DNA from: Silvanigrellales bacterium
GTDB taxonomy: Bacteria > Bdellovibrionota_B > Oligoflexia > Silvanigrellales > Silvanigrellaceae
Direction of reading: 5' to 3'
Assembly (NCBI GenBank): GCA_028285285.1
Contig: JANQPW010000762.1
Span: 1-6,913 of the forward strand
DNA length: 6,913 nucleotides
Below the pieces are notes generated by a model. That model ran no database searches, was not told the origin of the DNA, and saw only the letters and a program-made list of their open reading frames with translations. The first letter of the stretch is position 1, and the number at the start of each line of letters is the position of its first letter. Shown piece after piece: positions 6,729 to 6,913 of this stretch. Made by a program: the position numbers and the translations under genes.

Positions 6729-6913
6729 TGTTCTTCTCCACTTTTTTTGAGAAGTGGTCAGCTTGCCACAAGGTCTCCACAGCGTCGAGAGGGTTTTGCA
6801 CTTCGAAAGAACTGCGCTCGGCAGAGCTTGCCGCTTCCGTCGGGGAGATTGGTGAACCTGTCATTTCTTTCGCGGGTTGTCCGATACCAGAGTGCTGCTT
6901 AGATTTGCGAGGT
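6729..6913 (-). other. Leader region of the protease; possible end of an upstream minus-strand gene
   Basis: No gene can be called with confidence. In one minus-strand frame the window edge opens into ...LANLSSTLVSDNPRKK and stops at TGA 6863-6861, which could be the C-terminus of a gene beyond the window. That TGA overlaps an ATG at 6864 (ATGA), which begins a 112-codon frame (MTGSPISPTEAASSAERSSF...) running to 6526. This second frame overlaps the protease signal-peptide region by about 200 bases and lacks a good ribosome site, so it is doubtful, although its first 50 residues have a protein-like composition. No obvious promoter was identified here. Confidence 0.3.
6736..6757 (-). promoter_or_regulatory. 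Protease ribosome binding site, partly inside a possible hairpin
   Basis: GGAG (6739-6736 on the minus strand) is the Shine-Dalgarno sequence for the ATG at 6728. Just upstream, CCACTT (6757-6752) can pair with AAGTGG (6743-6738) over an eight-base A-rich loop, and the stem takes in the first two bases of GGAG. Folding could reduce translation. The pairing is seen in the sequence; regulation is inferred, and a six-pair stem is only moderately stable. Confidence 0.35.

Noticed and set aside
1..6913. Mobile elements, CRISPR array, prophage, toxin-antitoxin or defence cluster
   Set aside because: No transposase, integrase, terminal inverted repeats, spaced direct repeats or recognisable defence genes were seen; the tRNA pair has no flanking duplicated 3' end or integrase suggesting an integrated element within the window.

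Overview
The window comes from a bacterial chromosome, probably a Gram-negative. The signs are a lipoprotein with a 'SCGGGSDDDD' N-terminus, a secreted or envelope subtilase, genome-encoded CCA ends on both tRNAs, and clear Shine-Dalgarno sequences. Base composition looks moderately GC-rich by eye (not counted). The style of the lipoprotein and protease recalls predatory or delta-proteobacterial-type lineages (Bdellovibrionota, Myxococcota), but this placement is only a guess.

Layout, left to right. (1) Minus strand, 316 to the left edge: the first 105 codons of a branched-chain aminotransferase of the long, eukaryote-like type (ilvE), cut by the window edge. (2) Plus strand, 474-649: two nearly identical tRNA-Gln genes in tandem, anticodons TTG and CTG, behind a promoter with a perfect TTGACA and followed by a T-run. 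(3) Plus strand, 762-2363: a 533-residue predicted lipoprotein that I cannot assign to a family. (4) Minus strand, 3852-2371: a soluble pyridine nucleotide transhydrogenase (sthA), converging on the lipoprotein gene with only 7 bases between the stop codons. (5) Minus strand, 6728-3981: a 915-residue subtilisin-family (S8) serine protease with a complete Asp/His/Asn/Ser set but very large insertions. It lies upstream of sthA in the same direction, with a 128-base gap. (6) 6729-6913: the protease leader region and possibly the end of another minus-strand gene.

The genes do not form one pathway. ilvE (amino-acid metabolism), the tRNA pair (translation) and sthA (NADPH/NADH balance) are housekeeping. 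The lipoprotein and the protease are envelope or secreted accessory proteins. I see no phage, transposon, CRISPR array or defence-system signature. The strongest candidate for something undescribed is the subtilase, whose catalytic Asp and His are about 380 residues apart because of a long, probably helical insertion. The orphan lipoprotein is second.
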